From: Polaromonas sp. | Lineage (GTDB): Bacteria; Pseudomonadota; Gammaproteobacteria; Burkholderiales; Burkholderiaceae_C | Direction: 5' to 3' | Assembly (NCBI RefSeq): GCF_010365105.1 | Contig: NZ_JAAFGZ010000018.1 | Coordinates: 1 to 64,000, forward strand | Length of the DNA: 64,000 nucleotides | Part shown: piece by piece, positions 8,566-17,074 of the stretch | Position numbering within the stretch: the stretch's first letter is position 1 | Layout of the letters: each line of letters opens with the position of its first letter | Made by a program: the position numbers and the translations under genes | The notes under the pieces: model-generated | Seen by the model: only the letters and a program-made list of their open reading frames with translations | Databases searched by the model: none | What the model was told of the DNA's origin: nothing

Positions 8566-9086
8566 CGCCCGGCCGGCTTGATGAAGCCGCCTTCGGCCCA
8601 GGCAACAGCGCTGGTGCGATTCAGCGTGAACGACGGCGCCACACGCACTTCGGCCAGCAGTTCACCGGTGTCATCGTGGGCGCTCAGGACCGCATGCGGA
8701 TGGTCTTCATCGGGAACAATGTCGAGCGACACCGTGATGCGTGCGGCATTCGCCGTCACCGTGATGCGCTGGTGCAAGGTGGCATGCAGTTGCTGCTCAT
8801 GCCGGCGCACAAATTCCGAGGCCGTCTTGACCAGGGTGTTGAAGGCATTGACGTCCAGCGGCTTGGGGTTCTTCTTGTCGCGCCCCATGGTCCAGGGACC
8901 GATCAGCGCCGGTTCGGGCTCGCCGTCCTTGATCATGGCCACGGCCCAGCCGTCGTCGTCTTCGTTCTTGATGACCCTGGCGGTCCAGCCGTCGCCGCTC
9001 CACAGGCGGGGCTCCTGGATTTTGGCGGGGTCGGTTGAAGAACATTCGTCGTCGGAGGCGGGCAGGGTTGGGTGGGGATCAGTCAA
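8562..9086 (-). CDS. conserved hypothetical protein coupled to the Hsp70-like gene
   Basis: A 174-residue soluble protein without signal peptide or membrane segment. The N-terminus is Asp/Glu-rich. The region LWSGDGWTARVIKNEDDDGWAVAM looks like a beta-rich small domain, and the second half is also strand-rich with His-rich pieces. I do not recognise a family. Its overlap by four bases with the Hsp70-like gene downstream suggests an accessory role, for example substrate adaptor or regulator; this is inference only. Confidence 0.7.
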   Translation of the reverse strand: MTDPHPTLPASDDECSSTDPAKIQEPRLWSGDGWTARVIKNEDDDGWAVAMIKDGEPEPALIGPWTMGRDKKNPKPLDVNAFNTLVKTASEFVRRHEQQLHATLHQRITVTANAARITVSLDIVPDEDHPHAVLSAHDDTGELLAEVRVAPSFTLNRTSAVAWAEGGFIKPAGR

Positions 9087-9216
9087 GGCGCTTCACTCAG
9101 GTCAAAAATCACGCCGCAAAAGGGCATTTACAAAAGGGGTTCGGCATGGGATGCGGATTTTACTGTCGGCCTGAAAGCCGATTCACCTTGTGGCCAGGCT
9201 CAAGGTACAGCAAGGA

Positions 9217-9280
9217 TTTTAGCTACTTAATTCATAGCTAACTTCGTACACCAGTCTTGCGGAAATGGCCTATTTGATGC
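9217..9280 (+). repeat. copy A of the dispersed hairpin repeat (intergenic)
   Basis: Begins with the palindromic head GCTACTTAATTCATAGCT, followed by a variable middle, the block TTGCGGAAATGGCC and a tail TATTTGATGC. Head and TTGCG-NAA-n-GGCC blocks match the other copies described in this window. It lies in the roughly 230-base gap between two minus-strand genes, which otherwise holds nothing that I can identify. Confidence 0.6.
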
Positions 9281-9322
9281 CAGAAACATTGCTTTTAAAT
9301 CTAAAAGAAGGTGCCAGCCGGA

Positions 9323-9625
9323 TCAAGGGCTTATCTCGAACTGCGCATCACCCATGTAGCGGTGTGGTCCCAGGGCGGCGGTCAGTGCGGCAGCTTCGGC
9401 TGCCTGCCACTGGGTGAAGATTTCAAACTCTTCGGGCGACAAGACGTCTTGCGACGGATGTTCGCCGTAGATCGTCACCATCCGGCAATACGCGGCATAC
9501 ACCGGCGCCACCAGGCTGGCGTCGCCCAGCGACGCATCCAGAGCCTTGCGAAAACGCTGCTCTGCGGCCTGCAGCTGCTGCGGGCTGGCGTCTTCGAAGG
9601 CATAAAGCCTGAGGGTGTAGCTCAT
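9323..9625 (-). CDS. small conserved hypothetical protein (100 aa)
   Basis: A 100-residue soluble protein: SYTLRLYAFEDASPQQL at the N-terminus, a helical middle containing Ala- and Gln-rich stretches, and RYMGDAQFEISP at the end. No known motif. Its ATG overlaps the TGA of the upstream lipoprotein gene as ATGA, so it is the last gene of the MlaE-MlaD-lipoprotein operon. The family is unknown to me; cytoplasmic location is expected because there is no signal sequence. Confidence 0.65.
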   Translation of the reverse strand: MSYTLRLYAFEDASPQQLQAAEQRFRKALDASLGDASLVAPVYAAYCRMVTIYGEHPSQDVLSPEEFEIFTQWQAAEAAALTAALGPHRYMGDAQFEISP

Positions 9626-10317
9626 TTTTCTTTCTTCCCGAATTCTTTCACGGTCGCATCCGGGCCCTGGGCGATGGTGATACGCCGGCGCAGGCGGGCC
9701 GTCTCTTGCGCATCGCCGCCCTGCTCTGCCCGCTGCAGCTGAACGCCCAGCCAGGCCAGCAGCGGACGCCGCCAGCCCTGGGCGGAGGCGGTGTCGATCG
9801 CCAGTGCGATCACCGACGGACTGGCGCGGCCGGTCTGCAGCAACACGCCCGCCGCCAGCAGTTGCGACAGCGGATCAGCAATGCCCGGGACCGCGCCGGC
9901 ATCCCCTGCCGCTGCAGCGCGCTGGGCTTGCGGCAGCAAGGCGATGGTTTCAGCTTGTACTTGTCCCTGCAGGTAGTCGGCATAGGCGCGCTGGGAGGCT
10001 GTCGCATCAGTCCGGAGCGGCTCGAAGCCCGCGCAAGGCTCGAACACCAGGCTGGCCACCCGGCTGGCGCAATGCAGGAGTTCGGCGGTGGCCAGCAGGT
10101 CGGGCCGGCCGGTGCGCGACAACTGGCTGCGCGCACGCGCCAGTTCAGCGGCTTCGACGCGGCGGTTGCCTTCCATGTAGGCGGTAACGGAACGCTCCAT
10201 CGAACCCTTGGCTTCGACTTGCCAGTCCGGCGGCCTGGGTCCGCTGCTGCAAGCGGCCAGGATCAAAACGGTGCTGAGTGCAAATGCCAGCTTCATCGTC
10301 ACAGGGCAATTTTTCAT
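9622..10317 (-). CDS. putative lipoprotein of the Mla-like operon
   Basis: A 231-residue protein with a lipoprotein signal: hydrophobic segment and lipobox LAAC with Cys23 (LILAACSSG). The mature part is almost entirely alpha-helical and Ala/Gln/Arg-rich, with several helix pairs that resemble TPR-like repeats; no catalytic residues are evident. The start at 10317 overlaps the MCE-protein stop as ATGA; a second Met seven residues later also precedes the signal. By position it corresponds to the auxiliary lipoprotein often found after MCE genes, but the sequence does not look like the usual ABC_trans_aux (PqiC) fold. Confidence 0.75.
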   Translation of the reverse strand: MKNCPVTMKLAFALSTVLILAACSSGPRPPDWQVEAKGSMERSVTAYMEGNRRVEAAELARARSQLSRTGRPDLLATAELLHCASRVASLVFEPCAGFEPLRTDATASQRAYADYLQGQVQAETIALLPQAQRAAAAGDAGAVPGIADPLSQLLAAGVLLQTGRASPSVIALAIDTASAQGWRRPLLAWLGVQLQRAEQGGDAQETARLRRRITIAQGPDATVKEFGKKEK

Positions 10318-11339
10318 GGCAGCTTCATTTCTGCATCCCGGGCAAACGGCCATTTGCGGTTGATCTCGCTGACCAGGCCTTCGACTTTGCGCAGGCTGGC
10401 CTCGACGTCGCCGCGCAAGGCGCCCAGGTCGTTGGTGGCTTCCCTGGCATTCGACGAGATGGCCTGCGCATTGACCAGGATGGCATCGACCTTTTGAAGG
10501 CTGGTGCGCGCCTCGCCCAGCATGGCGTTCAGCTGCCGGGCGGTGGCGCGGGCCTCTAGCAGCACGCCCTTGTCGCCAAACACCTGCGTGTCGGTCTTGG
10601 CCGCGATGCCGTCGAGCTTGGCCAGCAGCGCATTGGTGCGGTCCAGCGTGGCAGAAAACTTTTTGGCCTCGGCCTCGCTGCCGAACAGCACCGTCAGTGC
10701 GCCGCCGGGTCCGTTGAGCCGTCCGGTCAGGACCTGCAGGTTGGCCAGGCTGGCGCCCACCGAGCCGCTGCTGCCCGTCAGGCTGTTGAGGTTATCGATC
10801 AGTTCCTTGGCGGCAGCAATGACCCTGGGAATTTCTGCGCTGGCGTCGCCCTGCAAAACGGTTCGGACCGCATCCTTGGGCAGGGGCGGATCGTTCAGCA
10901 ATCCGGTATAGGCACGGATATTGGGGCCGCCGACAATGCCCTTGACGAGCGTGAAAACGCTGCTGCTGCGCAGCCAGTGGGCGTCCTTTTGTGCCACATC
11001 GACCAGGATGCGCGCCTTGCCGTCTTCGGCCAGTTCGATGCGGCGCACCCGGCCGATCGGGAAGCCGGCAAAGGTCATGTCCATGCCGACCACGACGCCT
11101 TCGGAATCCTCGGCCATCAGCACCAGTCGCTGGGTACTTTCAAACGCACCGCGTGCATACAGCACATACAGTGCCGAACCGCAGACCAGCAGCAGCATGA
11201 ACAGCAGCAGCAGCCGAGCCTTGAATTCCAGGCCGGCCATGTTTTCAGGCGCGATGCTGTCCGGCAGGCGCGCAGGCTGCGCCGGGCTCTGGCCAACAGG
11301 CGGCAGCAGCGGCGGGGACGAATCGGAAGGTGAACTCAT
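10314..11339 (-). CDS. MlaD/MCE-family lipid-transport protein
   Basis: A 341-residue protein with a Pro/Ser-rich cytoplasmic N-terminus, one membrane helix near residues 40-62 (RLLLLFMLLLVCGSALYVLY), then an MCE domain (residues about 70-150: LVLMAEDSEGVVVGMDMTFAGFPIGRVRRIEL). The rest is a long coiled, Asn/Ala/Leu-rich helical region. MCE proteins form hexameric rings in the periplasm that pass phospholipids between membranes, working with an MlaE permease and MlaF ATPase. MlaE is directly upstream (18-base gap), yet no ATPase gene is present here. Confidence 0.88.
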   Translation of the reverse strand: MSSPSDSSPPLLPPVGQSPAQPARLPDSIAPENMAGLEFKARLLLLFMLLLVCGSALYVLYARGAFESTQRLVLMAEDSEGVVVGMDMTFAGFPIGRVRRIELAEDGKARILVDVAQKDAHWLRSSSVFTLVKGIVGGPNIRAYTGLLNDPPLPKDAVRTVLQGDASAEIPRVIAAAKELIDNLNSLTGSSGSVGASLANLQVLTGRLNGPGGALTVLFGSEAEAKKFSATLDRTNALLAKLDGIAAKTDTQVFGDKGVLLEARATARQLNAMLGEARTSLQKVDAILVNAQAISSNAREATNDLGALRGDVEASLRKVEGLVSEINRKWPFARDAEMKLP

Positions 11340-11357
11340 GAAAAGTGTGTCTCAGGC

Positions 11358-12161
11358 TCAGTAATAATTGCCAACCAGCGAAGCCACTTCAACGAGCAGC
11401 AAAACGGCAAACATGCGAACCAGCCCGCGCATTTCGGCACTGGAGCGGATACTGGACCCGCGCATGCCGTACAGGGCCGAAGCCATCGGAATCAGCGAAA
11501 CGGCCAGGCAAAAAAATACCGTCTTCAGCACAAAGATCAGCGTGACGGCCGGCGTGAACACCTGGCCGAACAGCCGGGTGTAGCCCGCCAGACCCGACAC
11601 GACGAATCCGTACACCGCCACATAGGCCACGACCAGCGCCACCACGCAGCTCAGCGCGGCCAGCGTGATGCCGGCAAACATGCCCGCCACCACGCGCGGC
11701 AGCACTTCGCGGCGTATCGGCTCAACGCCCTGCCGGCGCATGTCGTCGAGTTCGCCACTGGCCTGCAGGGCGGTGAGTTCGGCACCATCGGGAATCGTGC
11801 AGCGCAGCGCAACAAACAGCGCTGCCGTCAAAGGAATCAACTCCAGCACCAGCACACGAATCACCAGTTGCAGCGCATATTGGGACAGGCCATAACTCAG
11901 CGCCGTCACCATCACGATGCGGGTGAGCACCACCGTCACCAGCGCACAGAGCAGCGAAAACCCGAGCAGCACCGGCGCCGTGCTGGTGTAGACATGGCGT
12001 CCGAGGACCCGCCGGTTTTCGCGGCTGTAGCTGGACGGCGAAAGGGCCAGCACCAGGATCACGGCGCCCAGATGCACCAGCTGCCACCATTCGGTGAACC
12101 ACTGCCGGGCAGACCGACCCGTCTGGGTCAGGCGGCTGTGCAAGGGCGTGCTTGGAGTCAT
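11358..12161 (-). CDS. MlaE-family ABC transporter permease
   Basis: A 267-residue integral membrane protein with five or six hydrophobic segments. It has the MlaE/YrbE signature: RELGPxLTALxVALR-like LELIPLTAALFVALRC, followed by AELTALQASGELDDMRRQGVEP and RREVLPRVVAG. In the known Mla system this permease pairs with MlaF ATPase and an MCE ring to move lipids between inner and outer membrane. It is the first gene of the operon; about 100 bases separate it from the upstream dehydrogenase gene. The missing ATPase must be supplied from elsewhere. Confidence 0.88.
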   Translation of the reverse strand: MTPSTPLHSRLTQTGRSARQWFTEWWQLVHLGAVILVLALSPSSYSRENRRVLGRHVYTSTAPVLLGFSLLCALVTVVLTRIVMVTALSYGLSQYALQLVIRVLVLELIPLTAALFVALRCTIPDGAELTALQASGELDDMRRQGVEPIRREVLPRVVAGMFAGITLAALSCVVALVVAYVAVYGFVVSGLAGYTRLFGQVFTPAVTLIFVLKTVFFCLAVSLIPMASALYGMRGSSIRSSAEMRGLVRMFAVLLLVEVASLVGNYY

Positions 12162-12258
12162 GCCTGCATGATAACGGGGCGTTCATTCAGCCAAAACGTG
12201 AAACTTCCCTGCAGGCGTCACCGGTGTGCGGCACGTCATCGGCCTTGACGCCGCGCTT

Positions 12259-13431
12259 TCACTTGCCTGGCGCTTCAGGCAGCAGCCGGATGAGCTTGCC
12301 ATTGCTGCTGTCGGTCAGCACATACAGCAGGCCATCGGGGCCTTGCCGCACGTCTCGGATGCGCTCGCCGACATCGGTCAGCAGCTTGTGCTCGCGAACC
12401 ACCTTGCCGCCGAAGGGCACCGAGAGTTCGATCCGGTCCAGGTAGGAAAACTTGAGCGACCCGACAAACAGGTTGCCCTGCCAGGCTTTGCCATAACGCT
12501 CGCTGGTCAGAAAGGCCATGCCGGACGGTGCAATCGACGGAACCCAGTAATGCAGCGGCTGCTCCATGCCGGACTTGCGGCTCAGGCCTTCGCCGATCTT
12601 GCCGCCGCCGTAGTTTTCGCCATAAGTGATCTCCGGCCAGCCGTAGTTCGCGCCCGGCCGGGGCAGGTTGATTTCGTCGCCGCCCTGCGGCCCGTGCTCA
12701 TGCATCCACAACATGCCATCGGGCGCAAGCGTGGCTCCCTGGGCATTGCGGTGGCCATAGCTCCAGATTTCGGGCAATGCGCCCGCCTTGCCGGCAAAGG
12801 GATTGTCGGCAGGCACCGAGCCATCCTTGTTGATGCGCACGATCTTGCCGTGGTGGTTGTCGAGTTTTTGCGCATCCTCCTTGCGTGAAAACCTCTCGCC
12901 CAGCGTCAGGAAGAGCTTGCCGTCGGGCTGGCCATTCGCGCCCGGTGCGCGGCTTTCAACAATGCGGCAACCGAAGTGGGCCGAACTGGCAACTTTCGGT
13001 TTCTGGCTGAAAAGCACCTTGAGATTTTCCAGCCGCGCGCCGTCATCGCTCAAGCTGGCACTGGCCAGGGCCGTGCTGTTGGCCCGACCGGTGGGGGCAG
13101 GCTCCGAATAGCAAAAATACAGGGTGCGGTTGCGGGAAAAGTCACTGTCCAGCGCCACATCGAGCAGGCCGCCCTGCCCGCCCGCCGCTATCTCCGGCAG
13201 GCCGGCCACGCTTGCTGACGCCTTCCCATCGGCAGCCAGCAAGCGCAAGCGGCCGGCACGTTCGGTGACCAAAAAGCGTCCGTCAGGCAGGAACGCCAGC
13301 GCCCACGGGTTTTGCAGCCCCGATGCGACGATGTCGGCACGAACTTCCTGTGCCTGCGCCCCAGTCGCCAGCAGGCTTGAAACGATGGCAATGGCGGCAG
13401 GAAGCACCCGCAAGTTCAAGACTGAAAGCAT
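12259..13431 (-). CDS. PQQ-dependent aldose sugar dehydrogenase-like (YliI family)
   Basis: A 390-residue secreted beta-propeller protein. I chose the start giving MLSVLNLRVLPAAIAIV with an AxA site at TGAQA, because AGGGG precedes it; a longer frame from 13512 lacks a signal peptide. Family blocks: GLQNPWALAFLPDGRFLVTER near the N-terminus, SYGHRNAQGATLAPDGMLWMHEHGPQGGDEIN in the middle, and DVGERIRDVRQGPDGLLYVLTD near the end. YliI/ASD-type enzymes oxidise the aldehyde group of free sugars in the periplasm with PQQ. Whether the host makes PQQ cannot be told here. Confidence 0.88.
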   Translation of the reverse strand: MLSVLNLRVLPAAIAIVSSLLATGAQAQEVRADIVASGLQNPWALAFLPDGRFLVTERAGRLRLLAADGKASASVAGLPEIAAGGQGGLLDVALDSDFSRNRTLYFCYSEPAPTGRANSTALASASLSDDGARLENLKVLFSQKPKVASSAHFGCRIVESRAPGANGQPDGKLFLTLGERFSRKEDAQKLDNHHGKIVRINKDGSVPADNPFAGKAGALPEIWSYGHRNAQGATLAPDGMLWMHEHGPQGGDEINLPRPGANYGWPEITYGENYGGGKIGEGLSRKSGMEQPLHYWVPSIAPSGMAFLTSERYGKAWQGNLFVGSLKFSYLDRIELSVPFGGKVVREHKLLTDVGERIRDVRQGPDGLLYVLTDSSNGKLIRLLPEAPGK

Positions 13432-13699
13432 CTTGTGACCCCTTGAATTTTTTGGATGCTTTTCTGACGTGGGCTGACGGGAATAGTTCAAGACAGTACA
13501 GGCATGCAACATGGACTGATTCTGGATGAGCTGGGTCAGGCTTAGCGTATGGACTGCCAGTAGTCTTCAAAAACCCAACACTCCATAAAAAAAGCAACGA
13601 ATTTTTCATCCAAATACAAGAAACTTTAACTACAAGAAAAGAAAATAGGATAGTAATTTTTATTGACGTAGGACCAGTCCCTCAAGTATGCTCGGCGCC

Positions 13700-14308
13700 A
13701 TGCGAATTTTCCCCTCCGTACTCGTCCTGGCCTTTGCTGCACTTTGCACACTGAGCGTCCATGCAACCCCCGCCAATTCCAGCGACGAGATTGACAGGCT
13801 GCTCGCCGACCGGGGCCTTCTGAACAAAATTGACCATGTCCGCCAGAACGTCAGCCAAAAAGCGTCCGAGCTGGTCGTCAATGCCATGGGATTCCTGGGG
13901 GTTCCCTATAAATGGGGAGGGACCGATGCCGACACCGGATTTGACTGCAGTGGTCTGGTGGTCTCGGTGTACCAGCAAAGCATTGGCTTGCTGCTGCCCC
14001 GCAAGGCCGAGCAACAGGCGGCTGCCACGCAGAAAATAGACCAGACCGACCTGCAACCCGGCGACCTGGTGTTTTTCAACACCATGCGGCGCGCCTTCAG
14101 CCATGTCGGCATCTATGTCGGCAACGGCAAGTTCATTCACGCACCCCGGGCTGGCGCCGAAGTCAGGTTGGAGAGTATGGGCGGCAGCTACTGGCAGAAC
14201 CGCTTCAATGGCGCACGGCGCGTGATCAGCAATGCGGCCGAGTCGGTCAATCCGACGCCAGCGATGCCAGTCGTCACTTCATTCGGCGACGCTGCCACGA
14301 TTCGCTGA
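13700..14308 (+). CDS. secreted NlpC/P60 cell-wall peptidase
   Basis: A 202-residue protein with a signal peptide (IFPSVLVLAFAALCTLSVHA). An NlpC/P60 domain occupies residues 58-180. The catalytic Cys83 sits in TGFDCSGLV, His135 in FSHVGIYVG, and His147 in KFIHAP completes the triad. Enzymes of this class cut gamma-D-glutamyl-diaminopimelate or related peptide bonds in peptidoglycan, acting in the periplasm during growth. It is transcribed alone, divergent from the sugar dehydrogenase; a hairpin repeat follows its stop. The ATG at 13688 in frame would add four residues only. Confidence 0.9.
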   Translation: MRIFPSVLVLAFAALCTLSVHATPANSSDEIDRLLADRGLLNKIDHVRQNVSQKASELVVNAMGFLGVPYKWGGTDADTGFDCSGLVVSVYQQSIGLLLPRKAEQQAAATQKIDQTDLQPGDLVFFNTMRRAFSHVGIYVGNGKFIHAPRAGAEVRLESMGGSYWQNRFNGARRVISNAAESVNPTPAMPVVTSFGDAATIR

Positions 14309-14348
14309 ATCGCACGGTCCGCGCTTGCCGATAGCGCAAGGAGCATTC

Positions 14349-14396
14349 ATTTTTGATAGCTGCCTGTGCATACACCGTATGCGCAAGGCGGCTTTT
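14349..14396 (+). repeat. copy B of the dispersed hairpin repeat, probable terminator of the NlpC/P60 gene
   Basis: TTGATAGCTGCCTGTGCATA is followed by ACC, GTATGCGCAAGGC and a T-run (GGCTTTTTCG). The middle folds as GCATAC-ACC-GTATGC with extended pairing, and ends in five T residues on the plus strand. It therefore probably terminates the peptidase transcript. Head and TGCGCAAG block match copies C, D and H. Confidence 0.6.
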
Positions 14397-14518
14397 TCGT
14401 TTGTATTCGGCTGAAATTTCAGCGACATACAAAATCCAGGCGCCCCGTGGCCGTTCGACAGGGCACGAGGCGCTTTGCTTTTTACAGAACTTTCAAACCG
14501 GCATGGCGCCGGCAATGA

Positions 14519-16402
14519 CTATTTCCGCGCGGGCGGCAAATCCGTGCAACTGCCGTGCGCGACTTCCGCCGCCATGCCGATGCTCTCGCCCAGCGTCGGA
14601 TGCGGGTGGATCGTCTTGCCGATATCGACCGCATCGGCGCCCATTTCAATTGCCAGGGCAATCTCGCCAATCATGTCGCCGGCATGCGTGCCGACCATGC
14701 CGCCGCCCAGGATCTTGCCGTGGCCGTGCGCTTCCGGGCTGTCATCGAACAGCAGCTTGGTCACGCCTTCGTCGCGGCCGTTGGCAATCGCGCGGCCCGA
14801 GGCCGTCCACGGGAACAGACCCTTCTTGACCTTGATGCCCTGCGCCTTGGCCTGGTCTTCGGTCAGGCCGACCCATGCCACTTCCGGGTCGGTGTAGGCG
14901 ACGCTCGGGATCACGCGGGCGTTAAACGCGGCGCTGGCCAGTTCCTTGTTGCCCTGCAGTTCGCCGGCAATCACTTCGGCCGCCACATGCGCTTCATGCA
15001 CCGCCTTGTGCGCCAGCATCGGCTGGCCGATGATGTCGCCGATGGCGAAGATGTGCGGCACGTTGGTGCGCATCTGGATATCGACGTTGATGAAGCCCCT
15101 GTCCGTCACGGTGACGCCGGCTTTTTCAGCGGCGATCTTCTTGCCGTTGGGGCTGCGGCCCACGGCCTGGAGCACCAGGTCGTAGGTTTGCGGCGCAGGC
15201 GCGGTACCGCCCGGCTCGGCGCTTTCAAACGTCACCTCGATGCCATCGGGCGTGGCCCGGGCACCTACCGTCTTGGTCTTGAGCATGATGTTGTCAAAGC
15301 GCGGCGCATTCATCTTCTGCCAGATTTTGACCAGGTCGCGGTCGGCGCCCTGCATCAGGCCGTCGAGCATTTCCACCACGTCCAGGCGCGCGCCGAGCGT
15401 GCTGTACACCGTGCCCATTTCCAGGCCGATGATGCCGCCGCCCAGAATCAGCATGCGCTTCGGGACTTCCTTCAGCTCCAGCGCGCCGGTGCTGTCCACC
15501 ACGCGCGGGTCTTCGGGCATGAAGGGCAGGCGCACGGCTTGTGAGCCCGCGGCAATGATGCAGTTCTTGAAGCCGATGGTCTGCTTCTTGCCGGTTTTTT
15601 CCTGCGACGTGCCGCTGGTTTCCTCGACTTCCAGGTGGTTGGCGCCGACAAAAGCGCCGTAGCCGCGCACGACAGTGACCTTGCGCATCTTGGCCATCGC
15701 AGCCAGCCCGCCCGTCAGCTTGTTGACGACCTTTTCCTTGTGGCCGCGCAGCTTGTCGATGTTGACGCTGGGCGCGCCAAAATCCACGCCCAGCGCCGCC
15801 ATGTGGCTGACCTCGTCCATCACGGCGGCGACATGCAGCAAAGCCTTCGAAGGAATGCAGCCAACGTTCAGGCAGACGCCACCCAGCGCGGCGTAACGCT
15901 CGACCAGCACGACCTTGAGGCCCAGGTCGGCGGCGCGAAAGGCCGCCGAATAGCCGCCAGGGCCGGCGCCGAGCACCAGCAGGTCGCAGTCCAGTTCGGC
16001 CGTGCCGCCAAAGCTGGCGGCGGCTGGCGCGGGCGTTACGGCTGGTGCGGCAACAGCAGGCGCTACTTTTTCAGGAGCGGCTGGTGCAGGTGCAGCCTGC
16101 GCAGATGCCTGTTTTGGTTCTTCAGCCGGAGCAGCAGCCGCATTCGCGGCGCCAGCGACTTCCAGGGTCAGCACAACCGAGCCCTGCTTGACCATGTCGC
16201 CAAGCTTGACCTTGATTTCCTTGACCACGCCGCCTTGCGACGACGGAATTTCCATGGATGCCTTGTCGCTTTCCACGGTGATCAGGCTTTGCTCGGGCTT
16301 GATGGTGTCACCTAGCTTGACCAGCACTTCGATGACGGAAACTTCGTCAAAGTCGCCAATGTCGGGCACCTTGATGTCGATGAGGTTTGCAGAGGCACTC
16401 AT
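14519..16402 (-). CDS. lpdA: dihydrolipoamide dehydrogenase (E3) with N-terminal lipoyl domain
   Basis: A 627-residue E3 of pyruvate dehydrogenase. Residues 1-85 are a lipoyl domain with the modified Lys47 in [13 protein letters not shown]. An Ala/Pro linker follows to about residue 135, then the FAD-binding [10 protein letters not shown], the redox pair Cys177/Cys182 in [13 protein letters not shown], the NAD-binding [13 protein letters not shown] and the C-terminal HPHPTLGES with the catalytic His-Glu. E3 reoxidises dihydrolipoamide with NAD+. A fused lipoyl domain is usual for PDH-type E3 in betaproteobacteria. Its ATG overlaps the stop of the proteasome-like gene as ATGA. Confidence 0.97.
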   Translation of the reverse strand: MSASANLIDIKVPDIGDFDEVSVIEVLVKLGDTIKPEQSLITVESDKASMEIPSSQGGVVKEIKVKLGDMVKQGSVVLTLEVAGAANAAAAPAEEPKQASAQAAPAPAAPEKVAPAVAAPAVTPAPAAASFGGTAELDCDLLVLGAGPGGYSAAFRAADLGLKVVLVERYAALGGVCLNVGCIPSKALLHVAAVMDEVSHMAALGVDFGAPSVNIDKLRGHKEKVVNKLTGGLAAMAKMRKVTVVRGYGAFVGANHLEVEETSGTSQEKTGKKQTIGFKNCIIAAGSQAVRLPFMPEDPRVVDSTGALELKEVPKRMLILGGGIIGLEMGTVYSTLGARLDVVEMLDGLMQGADRDLVKIWQKMNAPRFDNIMLKTKTVGARATPDGIEVTFESAEPGGTAPAPQTYDLVLQAVGRSPNGKKIAAEKAGVTVTDRGFINVDIQMRTNVPHIFAIGDIIGQPMLAHKAVHEAHVAAEVIAGELQGNKELASAAFNARVIPSVAYTDPEVAWVGLTEDQAKAQGIKVKKGLFPWTASGRAIANGRDEGVTKLLFDDSPEAHGHGKILGGGMVGTHAGDMIGEIALAIEMGADAVDIGKTIHPHPTLGESIGMAAEVAHGSCTDLPPARK

Positions 16403-16989
16403 GAGGAGGCTTTCAGTTTGAGGGTGAATACGTCAATCAGTCCGCCGGAATTCTTGTCGAACTCGCAACCGGCGTTCATTCCGGCCAGGGCCACCTCGCG
16501 GGCGGTCCTGGCCTTGGCCCAGATGGCGTGCATCGCGCCCAGCGCAAAGCTGCGGCCCGAGCCCACGCCCCAGAATTCCTTGAACTCGAAGACTTCTCGG
16601 TAGCTGTATAGGCCATAAATGCCGGTGGCGTTGGCAATGAGCACGGTGAACTGGCTGGACTCGTAGGGGTCGTTGTCGTCTTCCTTGCTCTGCAGGAAAA
16701 AAGATTCCTTGAGCAGGGAATGCAGCCTGAGGAAGGTGTCGAACACCTCTTCGCGGCTGTTCAGCCGGAGTTCCTCTGGGGGCAGTGTCGACATGGCCTT
16801 GCGCAGCACGGGAAAGTGCGCCACGGTGCCGGCCATGCCGATGTAACTGACACCCTGGGGCGTCTCGACCTTGAAAATCTTGCTGTTGGCTTCAAAGCGG
16901 TGGCTCAGGCGGGTATCGCCAAAGGTCACCAGCGTGTCGGCAGCCATCACCACCTGACCCGCTTTCCTGACCACCACCAGCGTTGTCAC
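16399..16989 (-). CDS. betaproteobacterial proteasome homologue (BPH), HslV-like Ntn hydrolase
   Basis: With a GTG start at 16989 the product is 196 residues and begins [18 protein letters not shown], directly parallel to HslV (MTT-I-V-S-V-R). Removal of Met exposes Thr1 as nucleophile. Asp17 of the mature chain is present and a Lys in NSKIFKV is a plausible catalytic Lys. [12 protein letters not shown] matches the HslV G-S-G-G block. This is the BPH class of proteasome-like peptidases described bioinformatically for betaproteobacteria. A longer ATG frame from 17148 runs through a GC-rich repeat and would bury Thr1. No unfoldase gene is nearby. It sits between aceF and lpdA and is coupled to lpdA. 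Confidence 0.85.
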   Translation of the reverse strand: MTTLVVVRKAGQVVMAADTLVTFGDTRLSHRFEANSKIFKVETPQGVSYIGMAGTVAHFPVLRKAMSTLPPEELRLNSREEVFDTFLRLHSLLKESFFLQSKEDDNDPYESSQFTVLIANATGIYGLYSYREVFEFKEFWGVGSGRSFALGAMHAIWAKARTAREVALAGMNAGCEFDKNSGGLIDVFTLKLKASS

Positions 16990-17072
16990 AGGCTGCCCGC
17001 CGCGCCGGGCCGCCCCAAGCAAGGGTGCGCCCCCTCGGGGGGCAGCGAACCACACGAAGCGGGGAGCGTGGG
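16990..17072. repeat. GC-rich intergenic palindromic repeat between aceF and the BPH gene
   Basis: A block of G and C runs: GGGCCGCCCC, AGCAAGGGTGCGCCCC, CTCGGGGGGCAGCG, and AAGCGGGGAGCGTGGGGG. The runs can pair with one another (GCGCCCCC with GGGGGGCAGC) and form strong hairpins. I recall similar blocks scattered in Comamonadaceae intergenic regions. Only one clear copy lies in this window. It fills the whole aceF-BPH gap and must be transcribed if the operon is continuous. Confidence 0.6.
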
Positions 17073-17074
17073 GG

